A stretch of DNA of 64,000 nt from Aeromicrobium phoceense (GCF_013868155.1 NZ_JACEOG010000001.1:1054001-1118000), one strand, 5' to 3'; counted from the stretch's first letter, positions 1-13,255 are shown. The notes: generated from the sequence alone by a model not told the origin. Translations and numbers: made by a program.

Positions 1-2181
1 CCGGCGAAGCCCCTCGACGTGTTCGTCAAGGAGTTCCCTCCGCTCGTCCGCCGACTCCCGAAGGACCTCGACGGCAGCGTCGAGGCCGACCTCCGCGCCG
101 GACTGCCCGAGCTGCTGGAGGGCGTGGACCGCGCCGCCCTCGTGCGTCGCATCCCTTCGTGGGCGAAGGTCGCGCTGCACCACCTCGAGCACGGTGACGC
201 CGATGCGCTCCACGCCGCGCTCAACCGGGGCCTGCTCGACGTGCGCCTGCACGCCGGCGGCCTGCACGAGGGCGAGCCGGTGGCCCATCTCCCCGGCTGG
301 GACGACCCCGCGATCCCCCGCGAGGCGTTCGTGCTGGCCGACTCCGAGACCCGCTTCGCCGGCGAGGTCGTCCGCTCCCGCGTCGTGGGCGACCGCTTCG
401 AGGCCGTGTTCCGCGCCGGCTTCGCCCACGTCGACGCGCCGGGCGCCGTTCCCGAGCTGACCGTCGTGACCCCCGGCGTGCGGGTCGAGTGGACCGGCGA
501 GACCTCGGGTCACCGCGGCGGTCCCGCCATGTGGCGCGAGACCTACGACCGCAGCACGTGGGCGCTCGACGTGCCCCTGTCGCGGCTCGGCCCGGAGCAG
601 GCGCTCGAGGTGGAGGTGGAGGTCCGGCTCGCGGGCCGTACCGCCTCCGGCCGGATCGGACTGATCGCGCACCCCGAGCCGGTCGGTCCGGTCGTCGACA
701 CGATCTCGCTCGAGCGCGGCACGATCGTGGTGAGCGGTCGCGGACTCGACGCCGCGCCCACCCTCGAGTCCGCCGGGCTCACCCTCCCCGCCACCGAGTT
801 CACCCGCCTGGGCTCGAGCTTCCGCGCCGTCTTCCCGGCCAGCGCCGACCGGTGGGGGCGCGGTGCCCTGCCGCTGCCGCTGGGCGACTACGCCGTCGTG
901 TCCGACGGGATGCCGCTGCCCCTCGCGGCCGAGCTCGTGGACTGGCCCACCGACCTCGCCGACGGTCCGCTCGTCGGCCACACCACCGACCTCGGACTGC
1001 GCCTGATCAAGCCGCGGCAGCCCGACGAGAACACCATGTACGGCCAGCGGTATCTGCGTGAGGCGTACGAGGCGCTCGAGGTCGAGGTGGACGCGCGCGC
1101 CGCGATGTTCCAGTGCTACTGGGCCGAGGTCGCCACCGACAGCCAGGCCGCCATCCATCGCGAGTTCCACCGCCGCGACCCGCGGATGCGGCTCTACTGG
1201 GGCACCGTCGACCACTCCGTGCCGCTGCCCGAGGGCGCGAAGCGCGTCGTCGCGGGCACGCGTGAGTGGTACTCCACGCTGGCGTCCGCCAAGTACCTCG
1301 TGAAGAACACCGAGGTCGGCGCGTACACCAGACTGCGCCCGGGCCAGGTGTACCTCCAGACGTTCCACGGCCAGCCGTTCAAGCGGATGGGCCGGCCGGA
1401 CTTCGTGCGCCGGATGGCACCGTGGCGGGCGCAGTTCGAGGCCACCGACCGGCGCTCGGCGTACTGGCACGTGATCTGCCTGCCGTACCCCGAGGCGGCC
1501 GAGTTCTACCGCGAGGCCTACGACTGGGAGGGCCCGGCGTTCGACCACGGCCTGCCGCGCACCGACTCGCTGCTCGCCGAGGACGCCGCGGAGGTGCGTC
1601 GCGCGACGCGCCACCTGCTGGGCATCCGCGACGACCAGGTGGCCGTCCTGCACGCCACCACGTGGCGCGAGGACCTCTCGCGCGGCGACAACACGTCGGC
1701 CGACCCGAACCTGCTCGACGTGAAGGCGCTCGCCGAGGAGCTCGGCGACGACGTGGTCGTGCTCCAGCGCAGTCACCACTCCGTGGCGCGGTCCGACCAA
1801 CGGCACGGCACCGGGGGAGGGGTCGTCGACGTCACCGACCACCCCGAGATCAACGACCTCGTGCTCGCGTCCGACCTCGCGATCCTGGACTACTCGTCAC
1901 TGCGGTTCGACTACGCGATCACCGGCAAGCCGATGGTGTTCTTCGTGCCGGACCTCGAGAAGTACGAGCAGGAGCTGCGCGGCTTCCTGTTCCCGTTCGA
2001 GGAGTCCGCACCCGGTCCCGTGGTGCGCGACTCGGGTGAGCTGCCGGCGCTGGTGCGCGACACGTCGTGGGTGGCCGAGCACGCCGCCGCGTACGTCGCC
2101 TTCAACGAGCGGTTCAACCGGTTCCACGACGGGCGCGCCGCCGAGCGGGTCGTCGACGGGCTGCTCGGGTGGGACGCGTGA
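1..2181 (+). CDS. CDP-glycerol glycerophosphotransferase family protein (5' truncated)
   Basis: The frame is open to the first base, so the true start lies outside the window. The last ~390 residues match the TagF/TarF-type CDP-glycerol:poly(glycerophosphate) transferase fold: LQTFHGQPFKRMG about residue 450 and LDYSSLRFDY about residue 625 stand where the family has TWHGT and TDYSS. The ~330 residues before this look like beta-rich accessory domains with no clear catalytic motif. The family transfers glycerol or ribitol phosphate from CDP-alcohols to cell-wall or glycan acceptors at the inner membrane face. It overlaps the next glycosyltransferase gene by four bases, so the two are probably co-translated. 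The T-to-L change before DYSS and the GQPF change make it less canonical than the second copy at 5321; substrate unknown. Confidence 0.85.
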   Translation, partial: PAKPLDVFVKEFPPLVRRLPKDLDGSVEADLRAGLPELLEGVDRAALVRRIPSWAKVALHHLEHGDADALHAALNRGLLDVRLHAGGLHEGEPVAHLPGWDDPAIPREAFVLADSETRFAGEVVRSRVVGDRFEAVFRAGFAHVDAPGAVPELTVVTPGVRVEWTGETSGHRGGPAMWRETYDRSTWALDVPLSRLGPEQALEVEVEVRLAGRTASGRIGLIAHPEPVGPVVDTISLERGTIVVSGRGLDAAPTLESAGLTLPATEFTRLGSSFRAVFPASADRWGRGALPLPLGDYAVVSDGMPLPLAAELVDWPTDLADGPLVGHTTDLGLRLIKPRQPDENTMYGQRYLREAYEALEVEVDARAAMFQCYWAEVATDSQAAIHREFHRRDPRMRLYWGTVDHSVPLPEGAKRVVAGTREWYSTLASAKYLVKNTEVGAYTRLRPGQVYLQTFHGQPFKRMGRPDFVRRMAPWRAQFEATDRRSAYWHVICLPYPEAAEFYREAYDWEGPAFDHGLPRTDSLLAEDAAEVRRATRHLLGIRDDQVAVLHATTWREDLSRGDNTSADPNLLDVKALAEELGDDVVVLQRSHHSVARSDQRHGTGGGVVDVTDHPEINDLVLASDLAILDYSSLRFDYAITGKPMVFFVPDLEKYEQELRGFLFPFEESAPGPVVRDSGELPALVRDTSWVAEHAAAYVAFNERFNRFHDGRAAERVVDGLLGWDA

Positions 2182-3956
2182 GGTTGTTCCGGCGCGCGGC
2201 TCCCGAGCCGCTGCTGAGTGTCATCGTGCCCGTGTACAACGTCGAGGAGTACCTGGCGGAGTGCCTGGAGTCGTTGCTGTTCACGCCGTTGAATCAGGAG
2301 ATCATCCTCGTCGACGACGGATCGACGGATCGGAGCGCGAAGATCGCTCGCCGGTTCGCACGGCACCATCGTGAGGTGGGGGTCGTCACGCGCCCTAACG
2401 GAGGCCTGAGCGCGGCTCGGATGACCGGCTTGGAGCATGCAAGCGCGCCGTACGTGACGTTCGTTGACTCGGACGACGTGATGAGCCCCACCGCCATCTG
2501 GGCGGCCATGTGGTCCTTGGAGGAGACGGGCTCCGACTACGCGCTGATGCCCTATCAGCAGTTCCGCGACATCGAGGATCCCAGTCCGGTACCGCCGTGG
2601 ATCGCCGAAATCTACGGGGACGAGGTGCGTACGGTCGTCGCGCACGAGCACCCGGAGACCTTGGCGCAGGCGACGGCCTGGTCGAAGATCTACCGTCGCT
2701 CCTTCTGGGACCGCGCCGGCCTCGCCTTCCGTGAGGGTGTCCTCTACGAGGATCAGGAGGTCACCGCGCGGGCCTTCGCCGCGGCGGACCGCATCGACCT
2801 CGTGCCCGACCTGGCCTATTTGTGGCGCGTCCGTCCGGGCTCCATCACGCGAGAGGCGACGGAGCGTTCGATCGGCGCCTTCTTCGATGCGATCGCGCTG
2901 AGCCTCGACGCGCTCGACGGCGTGTCCGGCGCTCGCGCCGCACGCGCCTCGCAGGTGCTGTCGAACGACGTGCCGCGCTACCTCCGCACGCTCGCCAAGG
3001 TCGCCGACGAGGGGTACCGCGAGCGACTCTTCCGCGGAGCGTTGGATCTCCTCGGCGAATCGGGGCTCGACCTGTCACAGGCGCCGGCCGAGGCGCGCGT
3101 GGTCTACGCGCTCCTGCAGGCCGGACGAGCGGCGGACGTGCAGGTGTTCGTCGAGCGGGGCGGGTTCGACCTCCCTTCGCTGAGGTCGGACGACGTCGAT
3201 GGTCGGCCAGCCTTGGCTTTTCCGTTCACGGGCGACCCCGACGTGCCCGCCGAGGCGCGCGTCCTGTCCGAGCGTCAGACGCCCTTGGACGCGACCGTCC
3301 TGCGCGCGCGGCTCGACGAGTCGGGCCTGCGACTGACGATCGCGGCCTGGCTGCGGCACGTGGACGCCGTGCCAACCTGCCGGGCGTGGCTGCGCGACAT
3401 CACTGGCTGGGAGCGCGAGTTCGCCGTGACTCCGTCGGACGAGTTCATCGGTCACCGGGTACGCACGACACGGCGCAGCAACGAGGACAGCGTCTGGAAC
3501 CTCGAGCTCGCGCTGCCCGACCTCGACGACGTCGACTCCTCGGAACTGGTCGTGGAGTTGACCCATCACGGGCGCACCCGGCGCGAGGTGGTCACGCGGA
3601 TCGACCCGCTGGGATCGGCGGCGATCCGCGAGGAGGCCGCCGGGCTCACCCTCACGGGTGAGGAGCCGTGGGCGCTCGACCGCGACGACGTCGTCCTGTG
3701 GAAGGGCGACCTCGCGGATCCGGCCGACGTGGAGATCCCGACCGAGATCGGGGAGCACGAGGTGCCCGGGCGGCTGGTCGACCAAGCGCTGGCGCTCCAG
3801 CTGCCGTGGGACTTCGAGCTGGAGGACCGACAGGGCTACCTCGCGCTGGCCGGGCCGCGCCGACTGAAGGTGGTCGTGCAGCCGAAGGTGCCGCGCGAGC
3901 AGCTCACGTTCTGGTGGCAGCGTGACCACGCGGGCGAGGAAGAACCTCCCAACTGA
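2178..3956 (+). CDS. Family 2 glycosyltransferase with long C-terminal extension
   Basis: The start is the GTG that overlaps the previous TGA (GTGA); the frame is open further upstream but that part is shadow. The product is 592 residues. Residues ~12-230 form a GT-A domain: SVIVPVYNVEEYL, ILVDDGSTD, NGGLSAARMTG and the metal-binding VDSDD. The remaining ~360 residues have no motif I recognise and may bind the acceptor polymer. A cytoplasmic sugar transferase acting with the flanking glycerophosphotransferases on a teichoic-acid-like polymer is the likely role. Codon use here seems slightly less GC-biased than in neighbours, weak evidence for transfer. Confidence 0.85.
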   Translation: MRLFRRAAPEPLLSVIVPVYNVEEYLAECLESLLFTPLNQEIILVDDGSTDRSAKIARRFARHHREVGVVTRPNGGLSAARMTGLEHASAPYVTFVDSDDVMSPTAIWAAMWSLEETGSDYALMPYQQFRDIEDPSPVPPWIAEIYGDEVRTVVAHEHPETLAQATAWSKIYRRSFWDRAGLAFREGVLYEDQEVTARAFAAADRIDLVPDLAYLWRVRPGSITREATERSIGAFFDAIALSLDALDGVSGARAARASQVLSNDVPRYLRTLAKVADEGYRERLFRGALDLLGESGLDLSQAPAEARVVYALLQAGRAADVQVFVERGGFDLPSLRSDDVDGRPALAFPFTGDPDVPAEARVLSERQTPLDATVLRARLDESGLRLTIAAWLRHVDAVPTCRAWLRDITGWEREFAVTPSDEFIGHRVRTTRRSNEDSVWNLELALPDLDDVDSSELVVELTHHGRTRREVVTRIDPLGSAAIREEAAGLTLTGEEPWALDRDDVVLWKGDLADPADVEIPTEIGEHEVPGRLVDQALALQLPWDFELEDRQGYLALAGPRRLKVVVQPKVPREQLTFWWQRDHAGEEEPPN

Positions 3957-3959
3957 TGC

Positions 3960-3988
3960 TTGTTTTGTTGGGCCCAATGCAGTAGACT
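3960..3988 (+). promoter_or_regulatory. Promoter of the DUF222/HNH gene
   Basis: TTGTTT at 3960-3965 and TAGACT at 3983-3988 are separated by 17 bases, a good sigma-70-type pair, starting three bases after the previous stop codon. The leader is about 25 bases and ends in GGGGGAC before the ATG. Confidence 0.55.
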
Positions 3989-4019
3989 CAGAACATCAGT
4001 TCGAGCCGTCGGGGGACGC

Positions 4020-5285
4020 ATGCATCGGGTGTTCAGTCAGATCGAGTCGGGGCCGCGGGCCCTCGACGCGGCGCTGGGCTGCGACCTGAGCGAGCTCACT
4101 GCTGAGGAGCTGGTCCGGCTGAATCGCCTGGCGCAGGACCTGGTCCGGAAGGCCACCGCGCTGGGTCTGGCCGCGATGGCGGAGGCTTCGCGCGCCGAGG
4201 CGCACCGCACGGCTGGCGAGCTGTCGATGACGGCGCTCGTCGCGAAGGAGGCCGGCGTCTCCCGGCGCGAGGCGGCGCAGCAGGTCCGGCTCGCCCAGCA
4301 GCTCGACGCCGCGCCCGTCCTGCGGGAGTCGCTCGGTCGCGCTGGCATGTCCACCGACAAGGCGCGCATCGTGTCCGATGCCCTCGGCGACCTGCCTCTC
4401 GACCTCACGGCCGACGAGCGTCGCGCGATCGAGTGCGACCTCACCGCGGCCGCGCCCGACCTCCCGCTGGAGCAGCTTCGGCGTAAGGCGCGCCGCGCGG
4501 TGGAGGTCGTCGACGTCGACCGCGCCGACGCCATCGAGAACCGCCAGGTCGAGCGCGACGAGCGCCACCAGGCCACGCAGGCCTCCTTCTGGATGTCGCG
4601 CCCCGACCCCGAGACCGGCATGGTGAAGGGCGGCTTCGAGGTCGACGCGGTCACGGGGGACGTCCTGCGCTCGCTCATGGACTCGGCCACGGCGCCCCGC
4701 AAGCAGGACGGCGTCCCGGATCGTCCCCGTGCGCAGGGTGAGGCGTTCGTCCAGCTCGTCCGACACCTGCCCAAGGACGCCTTCGGCAACCACGGAGGCA
4801 TCCCGGCCACCCTCGTCGTCACCGTCGACGAGTCCACGCTGCGCGGCACCACTGACCGCGCCGGGGTCACCGAGCACGGCACCACGCTCTCGGCCGGGCA
4901 GCTGCGCCGGCTCGCCTGCGACGCCGGGATCCTGCCGGCCGTCATGGGCGGCGCGTCGACCGCGCTCGATCTGGGTCGCGAGGAGCGCCTCCACTCGGTG
5001 CCCCAGCGACGAGCCCTCGCGCTCCGCGACCTCCGCTGCGCGTTCCCGGGCTGCGACCGGCCGCCCGGCTGGTGCGAGAGCCACCACATCGTTCCGTGGT
5101 CGCGGGGCGGGCCCACCACGGTCGACGACGGAGTGCTGCTCTGCGCACGCCACCACCACGAGGTCCACGACCGCGGATGGCAGGTCCGGCTCCACGCCAC
5201 CGACCACATCGTCGAGTTCCGGCGACGTCCCAGCGAGCCCTGGCGACGCAACGATCACTACCGCCCCCTGACGCTCACCGGGTGA
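4020..5285 (+). CDS. DUF222 and HNH endonuclease domain protein (13E12 repeat family)
   Basis: ATG at 4020 is preceded by GGGGGAC and its own promoter; a TTG-initiated longer frame would begin inside that promoter. The product is 421 residues. The N-terminal ~280 residues are the helical DUF222 domain. Residues ~340-385 hold an HNH nuclease motif: paired cysteines (CAFPGC), SHHIVPW, GG, and LLCARHHHEVH. These proteins are multicopy in mycobacteria and Nocardioidaceae, known there as the 13E12 repeat family. Function is not established. It sits alone with its own promoter between polymer biosynthesis genes, as expected of an inserted gene. No inverted repeats or target duplication were seen. 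Confidence 0.88.
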   Translation: MHRVFSQIESGPRALDAALGCDLSELTAEELVRLNRLAQDLVRKATALGLAAMAEASRAEAHRTAGELSMTALVAKEAGVSRREAAQQVRLAQQLDAAPVLRESLGRAGMSTDKARIVSDALGDLPLDLTADERRAIECDLTAAAPDLPLEQLRRKARRAVEVVDVDRADAIENRQVERDERHQATQASFWMSRPDPETGMVKGGFEVDAVTGDVLRSLMDSATAPRKQDGVPDRPRAQGEAFVQLVRHLPKDAFGNHGGIPATLVVTVDESTLRGTTDRAGVTEHGTTLSAGQLRRLACDAGILPAVMGGASTALDLGREERLHSVPQRRALALRDLRCAFPGCDRPPGWCESHHIVPWSRGGPTTVDDGVLLCARHHHEVHDRGWQVRLHATDHIVEFRRRPSEPWRRNDHYRPLTLTG

Positions 5286-5308
5286 CGAGCGGGACCCGCA
5301 CGGATCGG

Positions 5309-5314
5309 TAGGTT
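5309..5314 (+). promoter_or_regulatory. Leaderless -10 element (glycerophosphotransferase gene)
   Basis: TAGGTT ends six bases before ATG 5321, predicting transcription start at or next to the start codon. Confidence 0.5.
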
Positions 5315-5320
5315 GAGCGG

Positions 5321-7458
5321 ATGGATCTCGTGCGCAGGATCGTGCAGCGACTGCGCGGCCACGGCGATGCGCCGTCGCCGCCCGTCCTCGCCAAGCGGGT
5401 GCGCACCGCGTTCCGGCTCGACGACCAGCAGTGGCGAGCCCTCGTGGACGAGGCGGCGGCAGGAGCCAGGGCGTGGACCCATGCCGACTGGCTCGACCTG
5501 CCCGTGCGCGACCGAGTGGCCCTGTACGCCGCCTCCGGAGCCGACCGCCCCACGGTCGAGCGCCTGGCCGAGTCACGCACCGTCCACGGCCCTTCGTTCC
5601 TCGTCGATCGCGACACCCTGCGGATCGACCTCGGAGACCCGGTCGCGGTGCCCGAGTGGCTCCTCGCGGCGCAGGAGCACGACCTCGTCACGCGGCTGAC
5701 CGTCGAGGTCGCCGGCTCCGAACCCGTGCACGTGGCCGGGACGTCGTTCATCTCCGGGCTGGCCTTCGACCCCGAGGCGGACTCCGTCCGCGTCGAGGCC
5801 GCCACGAGCCGTGGCGCCCTCGAGACGGCCGTGACGATGCGACCCGATCCCGTCGCCGACGCCGAGTCGGGGGAGCGCTGGGCCGACCAGACCGGCGCGT
5901 CCTGGTGGGCCACGATCGAAGCTGACCGTAGCGAGCCGATCACCCTGACGGTCACCATCGAGTCGGCCGGGGTGACGCGCACCGCCGAGGCCGTCGTGCC
6001 CGCGCTGACCGGGGCGGTGCCCGTGGCCGTCAGTGCCACCGGGTCGGGCGTGCTGCTCGACGCCGGCGACCACACGCTGCGGGTGGCCGCGACGTCCGAG
6101 GGCTGGGGCGCCGGGCCGTCACCGCTCGCGCTCGAGGCCCGGATCGACCGGTTCGGCGTCGCCGCCACGATCCCGGCGGGGCGCTTCGCCGTCACCGCCG
6201 ACGAGGCCCTCGACCTCGCCGACCCGTCGGTGCTCGAGCTGCCCCTGGCCGAGCGCGCGATCGACCTCGTCGACCTGCTCGTCACGCCGCGGGGATGGTC
6301 GCCGGGCGAGGCCGCCGTGTCGCTCGTGGTCCGCAACCCGATCCCGGTGCACGACCGCGGACGCCGCCGCCAGCGACTCCTGCTCGACGAGGTGCGCGAG
6401 CAGGCGGGTCCGCTGCGCGAGCGAGCCGTCGCGATGTGCTTCGGCGGCGCGGGCGCCGGCGACAGCGTCGCCCCCGTGGCGCGCGAGCTCGTCCACCGGG
6501 GGATCCCGGTCGACTGGGTCGTCGCCGACCACTCCGTGACCGTGCCCGACGGCACCCGGCCCGTGCTGCTGCACTCGCGCGAGTGGCACGAGGCGTTCAC
6601 GCACGCGCGGTACCTGGTCAACAACGCCGAGTTCCCGCACTACGTGCGCTTCCGCGACGGCCAGCGCTACCTGCAGACCTGGCACGGCACCCCGCTCAAG
6701 CGCATCGGCCGCGACATCGCCTCACCCCGGCTCTCGGCCGGCTACACCGCCGCGATGGCCCGCGAGGCCGCCGTCTGGGAGGCGCTGCTGGCGCAGAACC
6801 CGTTCGCGGCCGAGACGCTGCCGCGCGCGCTGGGCTTCGCCGGCCGGGTCCTGGGCGAGGGCTACCCGCGCAACGACGCACTCGCCGGTGACTCGGGCCG
6901 GGCGCTGAGGAACGCCACCCGTATGGCACTCGGGCTCGGCGACGAGCGCGTGGTGCTTTACGCGCCCACGTGGCGCGATGCCGCCCGCACCGAGCAGGGC
7001 CGCCGGGCGTTCGTCTCCCACCTCGACGCGGCCGCCGTGCACGAGCAGACCGGTGCCACCGTCCTGCTGCGCAGCCACAGCAACGCCGCGGCGGGTCGCG
7101 GCCGGATCAGCGGCCCCGGTGTCCTTGACGTGACGGCGCACCCCGACATCACCGCGCTCCTGGCGGCCGCCGACGTGCTCGTGACCGACTACTCCTCGGT
7201 GATGTTCGACTTTGCTGTCACCGAGCGCCCGCAGGTGCTCCTGGTGCCCGATGTCGACCAGTACCGCGACGACCGCGGCTTCTACTTCGACCTGCAGCAG
7301 GCGCCGCCCGGCCCCATCGTGACCTCCACGGAGGAGGTCGTCGAGGCGCTCGCCGGCGCCGGTGGGACGTCGGAGCAGGCGCGCGCGTTCCGCGAGCGGT
7401 TCGCCCCGCTGGACGACGGCGAAGTCACGGCCCGCGTGGTGGACGCGTGGCTCGGCCC

Positions 7459-7486
<28 letters not shown>
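5321..7486 (+). CDS. CDP-glycerol glycerophosphotransferase family protein
   Basis: The product is 721 residues, laid out like the first gene of the window: an N-terminal ~370-residue beta-rich region, then a TagF-type transferase domain. The motifs are canonical: [13 protein letters not shown] about residue 450 and [13 protein letters not shown] about residue 620. It probably adds glycerol-phosphate-type units from a CDP-alcohol to a cell-wall or glycan acceptor. TAGGTT six bases before the ATG supports this start. Its 3' end overlaps the convergent rmlA by 28 bases. The two glycerophosphotransferase-like genes may act at different steps, such as priming and extension; that is inference. Confidence 0.87.
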
Positions 7487-9382
<1,896 letters not shown>

Positions 9383-9390
9383 GGGAGCCG

Positions 9391-10689
9391 ATGAAGATCG
9401 AGACCACTCCCGTCCCGGGCCTGCTCGTCGTCCACCTGGACGTCCACGGTGACAACCGCGGCTGGTTCAAGGAGAACTGGCAGCGCGAGAAGATGGTCGC
9501 CGCCGGGCTGCCCGACTTCGGGCCCGTCCAGCAGAACATCTCGTTCAACGGCGTCGCCGGCACGATCCGCGGCATCCACGCCGAGCCGTGGGACAAGTAC
9601 GTCTCGGTCGCGTCGGGTCGCGCCTTCGGCGCCTGGGTCGACCTGCGCGAGGGCGAGTCGTTCGGCTCGACGTTCTGGGTCGAGCTGAACCCGCAGACCG
9701 CGGTGTTCGTGCCGCGCGGGGTCGCGAACTCCTTCCAGGTCCTCGAGGACGGCACCGCCTACAGCTACCTCGTCAACGACCACTGGCGCCCCGACGCGGT
9801 CTACGCCAACGTCAACCTGCTCGACCCCGAGGTGGCCGTGCCGTGGCCGCTGCCCGTGGCCGAGATGTCCGAGAAGGACCGCAACCACCCGCTGCTGGCC
9901 GAGGTCACGCCGCTCGCGCCGCGCCGCACCGTGGTCATCGGGGCCGGCGGCCAGCTGGGCAAGGCGTTGCAGCAGCTCCTCCCGGACGCCGAGTACCACG
10001 ACTTCCCCGAGGTCGACCTCTCCAAGCCCCAGACTCTCGACTCGATCGAATGGAACGGCGTCGGCACGCTCATCAACGCCGCGGCCTACACGAACGTCGA
10101 CGGCGCCGAGACCCCCGAGGGCCGCACGCTGTGCTGGGCGATCAACGTCACCGGCGTGGCCGCGATGGCCCGGATCGCGATCGCCCACGGCCTGACCTTC
10201 GTCAACGTCTCGAGCGACTACGTGTTCGACGGCACGAAGGAGGAGCACGAGGTCGACGAGCCCGTCTCGCCGCTGGGCGTCTACGGCCAGACGAAGGCGG
10301 CCACCGAGGCCGTGACGTCGGTCGTGCCGAAGGGCTACCTGGTCCGCACCAGCTGGGTCGTGGGGGAGGGCGCGAACTTCGTCGACACGATGCGCCGCCT
10401 CGCCCGCGACGGCGTCTCGCCGTCGGTCGTCGACGACCAGTTCGGCCGGCTCACACCGGCGTCGGTGCTGGCCGAGGGGATCCTCGACCTGCTCCGCTCC
10501 GAGGCGCCGTACGGCATCCACCACGTCACCGGCCGCGGTCCCGTCGAGTCGTGGGCCGACATCGCCCGTCGCGTCTTCGCCGAGGAGGGGCGCGACCCCG
10601 CCGACGTCACCGGCGTCTCCACCGAGGAGTACATGGCCGGCCGTCTCTCCGCCCCGCGCCCGCGCCACTCGGCGTTGCGGCTGAGCTGA
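9391..10689 (+). CDS. rmlCD: RmlC-RmlD fusion: dTDP-4-keto-6-deoxyglucose 3,5-epimerase / dTDP-4-dehydrorhamnose reductase
   Basis: A 432-residue protein joins two rhamnose enzymes. Residues 1-~185 are the RmlC cupin, with GTIRGIHAEPWDKY carrying the active-site His and FVPRGVANSFQVL. Residues ~190-432 are the RmlD SDR: VIGAGGQLGKAL, VSSDYVFDG and VYGQTKAATE with YxxxK. It would carry out the last two steps to dTDP-L-rhamnose in one polypeptide. GAGGGAGCC precedes the ATG. With rmlA and rmlB the pathway is complete here. Fused RmlC/D proteins are known in other actinobacteria. Confidence 0.93.
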   Translation: MKIETTPVPGLLVVHLDVHGDNRGWFKENWQREKMVAAGLPDFGPVQQNISFNGVAGTIRGIHAEPWDKYVSVASGRAFGAWVDLREGESFGSTFWVELNPQTAVFVPRGVANSFQVLEDGTAYSYLVNDHWRPDAVYANVNLLDPEVAVPWPLPVAEMSEKDRNHPLLAEVTPLAPRRTVVIGAGGQLGKALQQLLPDAEYHDFPEVDLSKPQTLDSIEWNGVGTLINAAAYTNVDGAETPEGRTLCWAINVTGVAAMARIAIAHGLTFVNVSSDYVFDGTKEEHEVDEPVSPLGVYGQTKAATEAVTSVVPKGYLVRTSWVVGEGANFVDTMRRLARDGVSPSVVDDQFGRLTPASVLAEGILDLLRSEAPYGIHHVTGRGPVESWADIARRVFAEEGRDPADVTGVSTEEYMAGRLSAPRPRHSALRLS

Positions 10690-10700
10690 GGCCGCCCGGT

Positions 10701-10706
10701 TAGGGT
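10701..10706 (+). promoter_or_regulatory. Leaderless -10 element (SCP-like gene)
   Basis: TAGGGT is followed by six bases and GTG 10713. Confidence 0.5.
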
Positions 10707-10712
10707 GGCCGC

Positions 10713-11075
10713 GTGGCGCGCTCCCTCACCCCGCTCGACCCCGCCGAGTTCACCGCGATCTGTGCGCGGATCGACACGGGCACGGCCGACCGGGCCGACC
10801 TGAAGGCCGCCACGAAGCACCTGCTGGCGCTGCTGCAGCGTCGGGCGCCGGGGCACAGCGTCGAGGTCCGCATCCCGCCGTTCGCCGCGATCCAGTGCAT
10901 CGAGGGCGCCAGCCACACGCGGGGCACGCCGCCGGCCGTGGTCGAGACCGACCCCGAGACCTGGATCGCGCTCGCGCGTGGCCGACTCGCCTGGGCCGAT
11001 GCGCGGGTCCGCGCGAGCGGGGAGCGCTCCGACCTCACGCCACTGCTGCCGCTGGTGCAGGACGACGCTCGCTAG
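10713..11075 (+). CDS. Sterol carrier family protein (SCP_3-like)
   Basis: A 120-residue acidic cytoplasmic protein with no membrane segment. It resembles the small actinobacterial SCP-like family (SCP_3) usually found beside purF, as Rv0807 is in mycobacteria. The region PFAAIQCIEGASHTRGTPP is the most recognisable block. The biochemical role is unknown; lipid binding is only inferred from the fold name. The GTG start is supported by TAGGGT six bases upstream. Its TAG stop forms the beginning of the next gene's -10 element. Confidence 0.7.
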   Translation: MARSLTPLDPAEFTAICARIDTGTADRADLKAATKHLLALLQRRAPGHSVEVRIPPFAAIQCIEGASHTRGTPPAVVETDPETWIALARGRLAWADARVRASGERSDLTPLLPLVQDDAR

Positions 11076-11078
11076 GGT
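11073..11078 (+). promoter_or_regulatory. Leaderless -10 element overlapping a stop codon
   Basis: TAGGGT starts with the TAG stop of the preceding gene and is followed by seven bases and ATG 11086. Confidence 0.5.
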
Positions 11079-11085
11079 CTTCCCC

Positions 11086-11700
11086 ATGCGCGTGCGACTC
11101 CTGCTCCTGTCGGCCCTCGTCCTCCCGATCCTCGCTGCCTGCGGCGGAGGGGACGACGACTCCGCCTCCTCGTCCGGCGAGTGCACGTACGCGCAGGAGG
11201 GCGCGGCCGCGAAGGACGCCGAGCTGCCGCCGTCGGACCTGCTCGCGCCCGAGACGCTCACGATGAAGACGAACCGGGGCGACTTCGCGCTCACCCTCGA
11301 CGCCGAGGCCGCACCATGCACCGTGAACTCGTTCGCGTCGCTGGCCGAGCAGGGCTACTTCGACGGCACGAAGTGCCACCGCCTCGTCCCCGGCTTCGTG
11401 CTGCAGTGCGGCGACCCGTCGGCCACCGGCAGCGGCGGGCCCGGCTACAGCTTCGAGGACGAGCTCAGCGGCGACGAGACGTACCCGGCCGGCACGCTCG
11501 CGATGGCCAACAGCGGCCCGGACACCAACGGCTCGCAGTTCTTCATCGTGCTCGACGACGCCGAGCTGCCGGCGGCCTACACGGTGTTCGGCACGGTCGA
11601 CGAGGCCGGGCTCGAGGCCGCCCGGGCCATCGCCGAGGAGGGCAACGGCCCGGACGGAGTCGCCCCCAAGAGCGATGTCGTGATCGCGTCGGTCTCCTGA
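11086..11700 (+). CDS. Cyclophilin-type peptidyl-prolyl isomerase lipoprotein
   Basis: A 204-residue protein with a lipoprotein signal (MRVRLLLLSALVLPILAAC; lipobox LAAC, Cys19), a Gly/Asp/Ser linker, then a cyclophilin domain from about residue 55. Motifs: KCHRLVPGFVLQCGD with the catalytic Arg, and AMANSGPDTNGSQFFI. It would catalyse proline isomerisation of exported proteins at the outer face of the membrane. The longer upstream frame overlaps the SCP gene and lacks a signal, so the ATG after TAGGGT is preferred. Confidence 0.93.
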   Translation: MRVRLLLLSALVLPILAACGGGDDDSASSSGECTYAQEGAAAKDAELPPSDLLAPETLTMKTNRGDFALTLDAEAAPCTVNSFASLAEQGYFDGTKCHRLVPGFVLQCGDPSATGSGGPGYSFEDELSGDETYPAGTLAMANSGPDTNGSQFFIVLDDAELPAAYTVFGTVDEAGLEAARAIAEEGNGPDGVAPKSDVVIASVS

Positions 11701-11701
11701 C

Positions 11702-13255
<1,554 letters not shown>

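Noticed and set aside
3996..5576. Long minus-strand frame opposite the DUF222/HNH gene
   Set aside because: The plus-strand frame has clear HNH and DUF222 motifs; the antisense product is Arg/Gly/Ala-rich with no conserved features.
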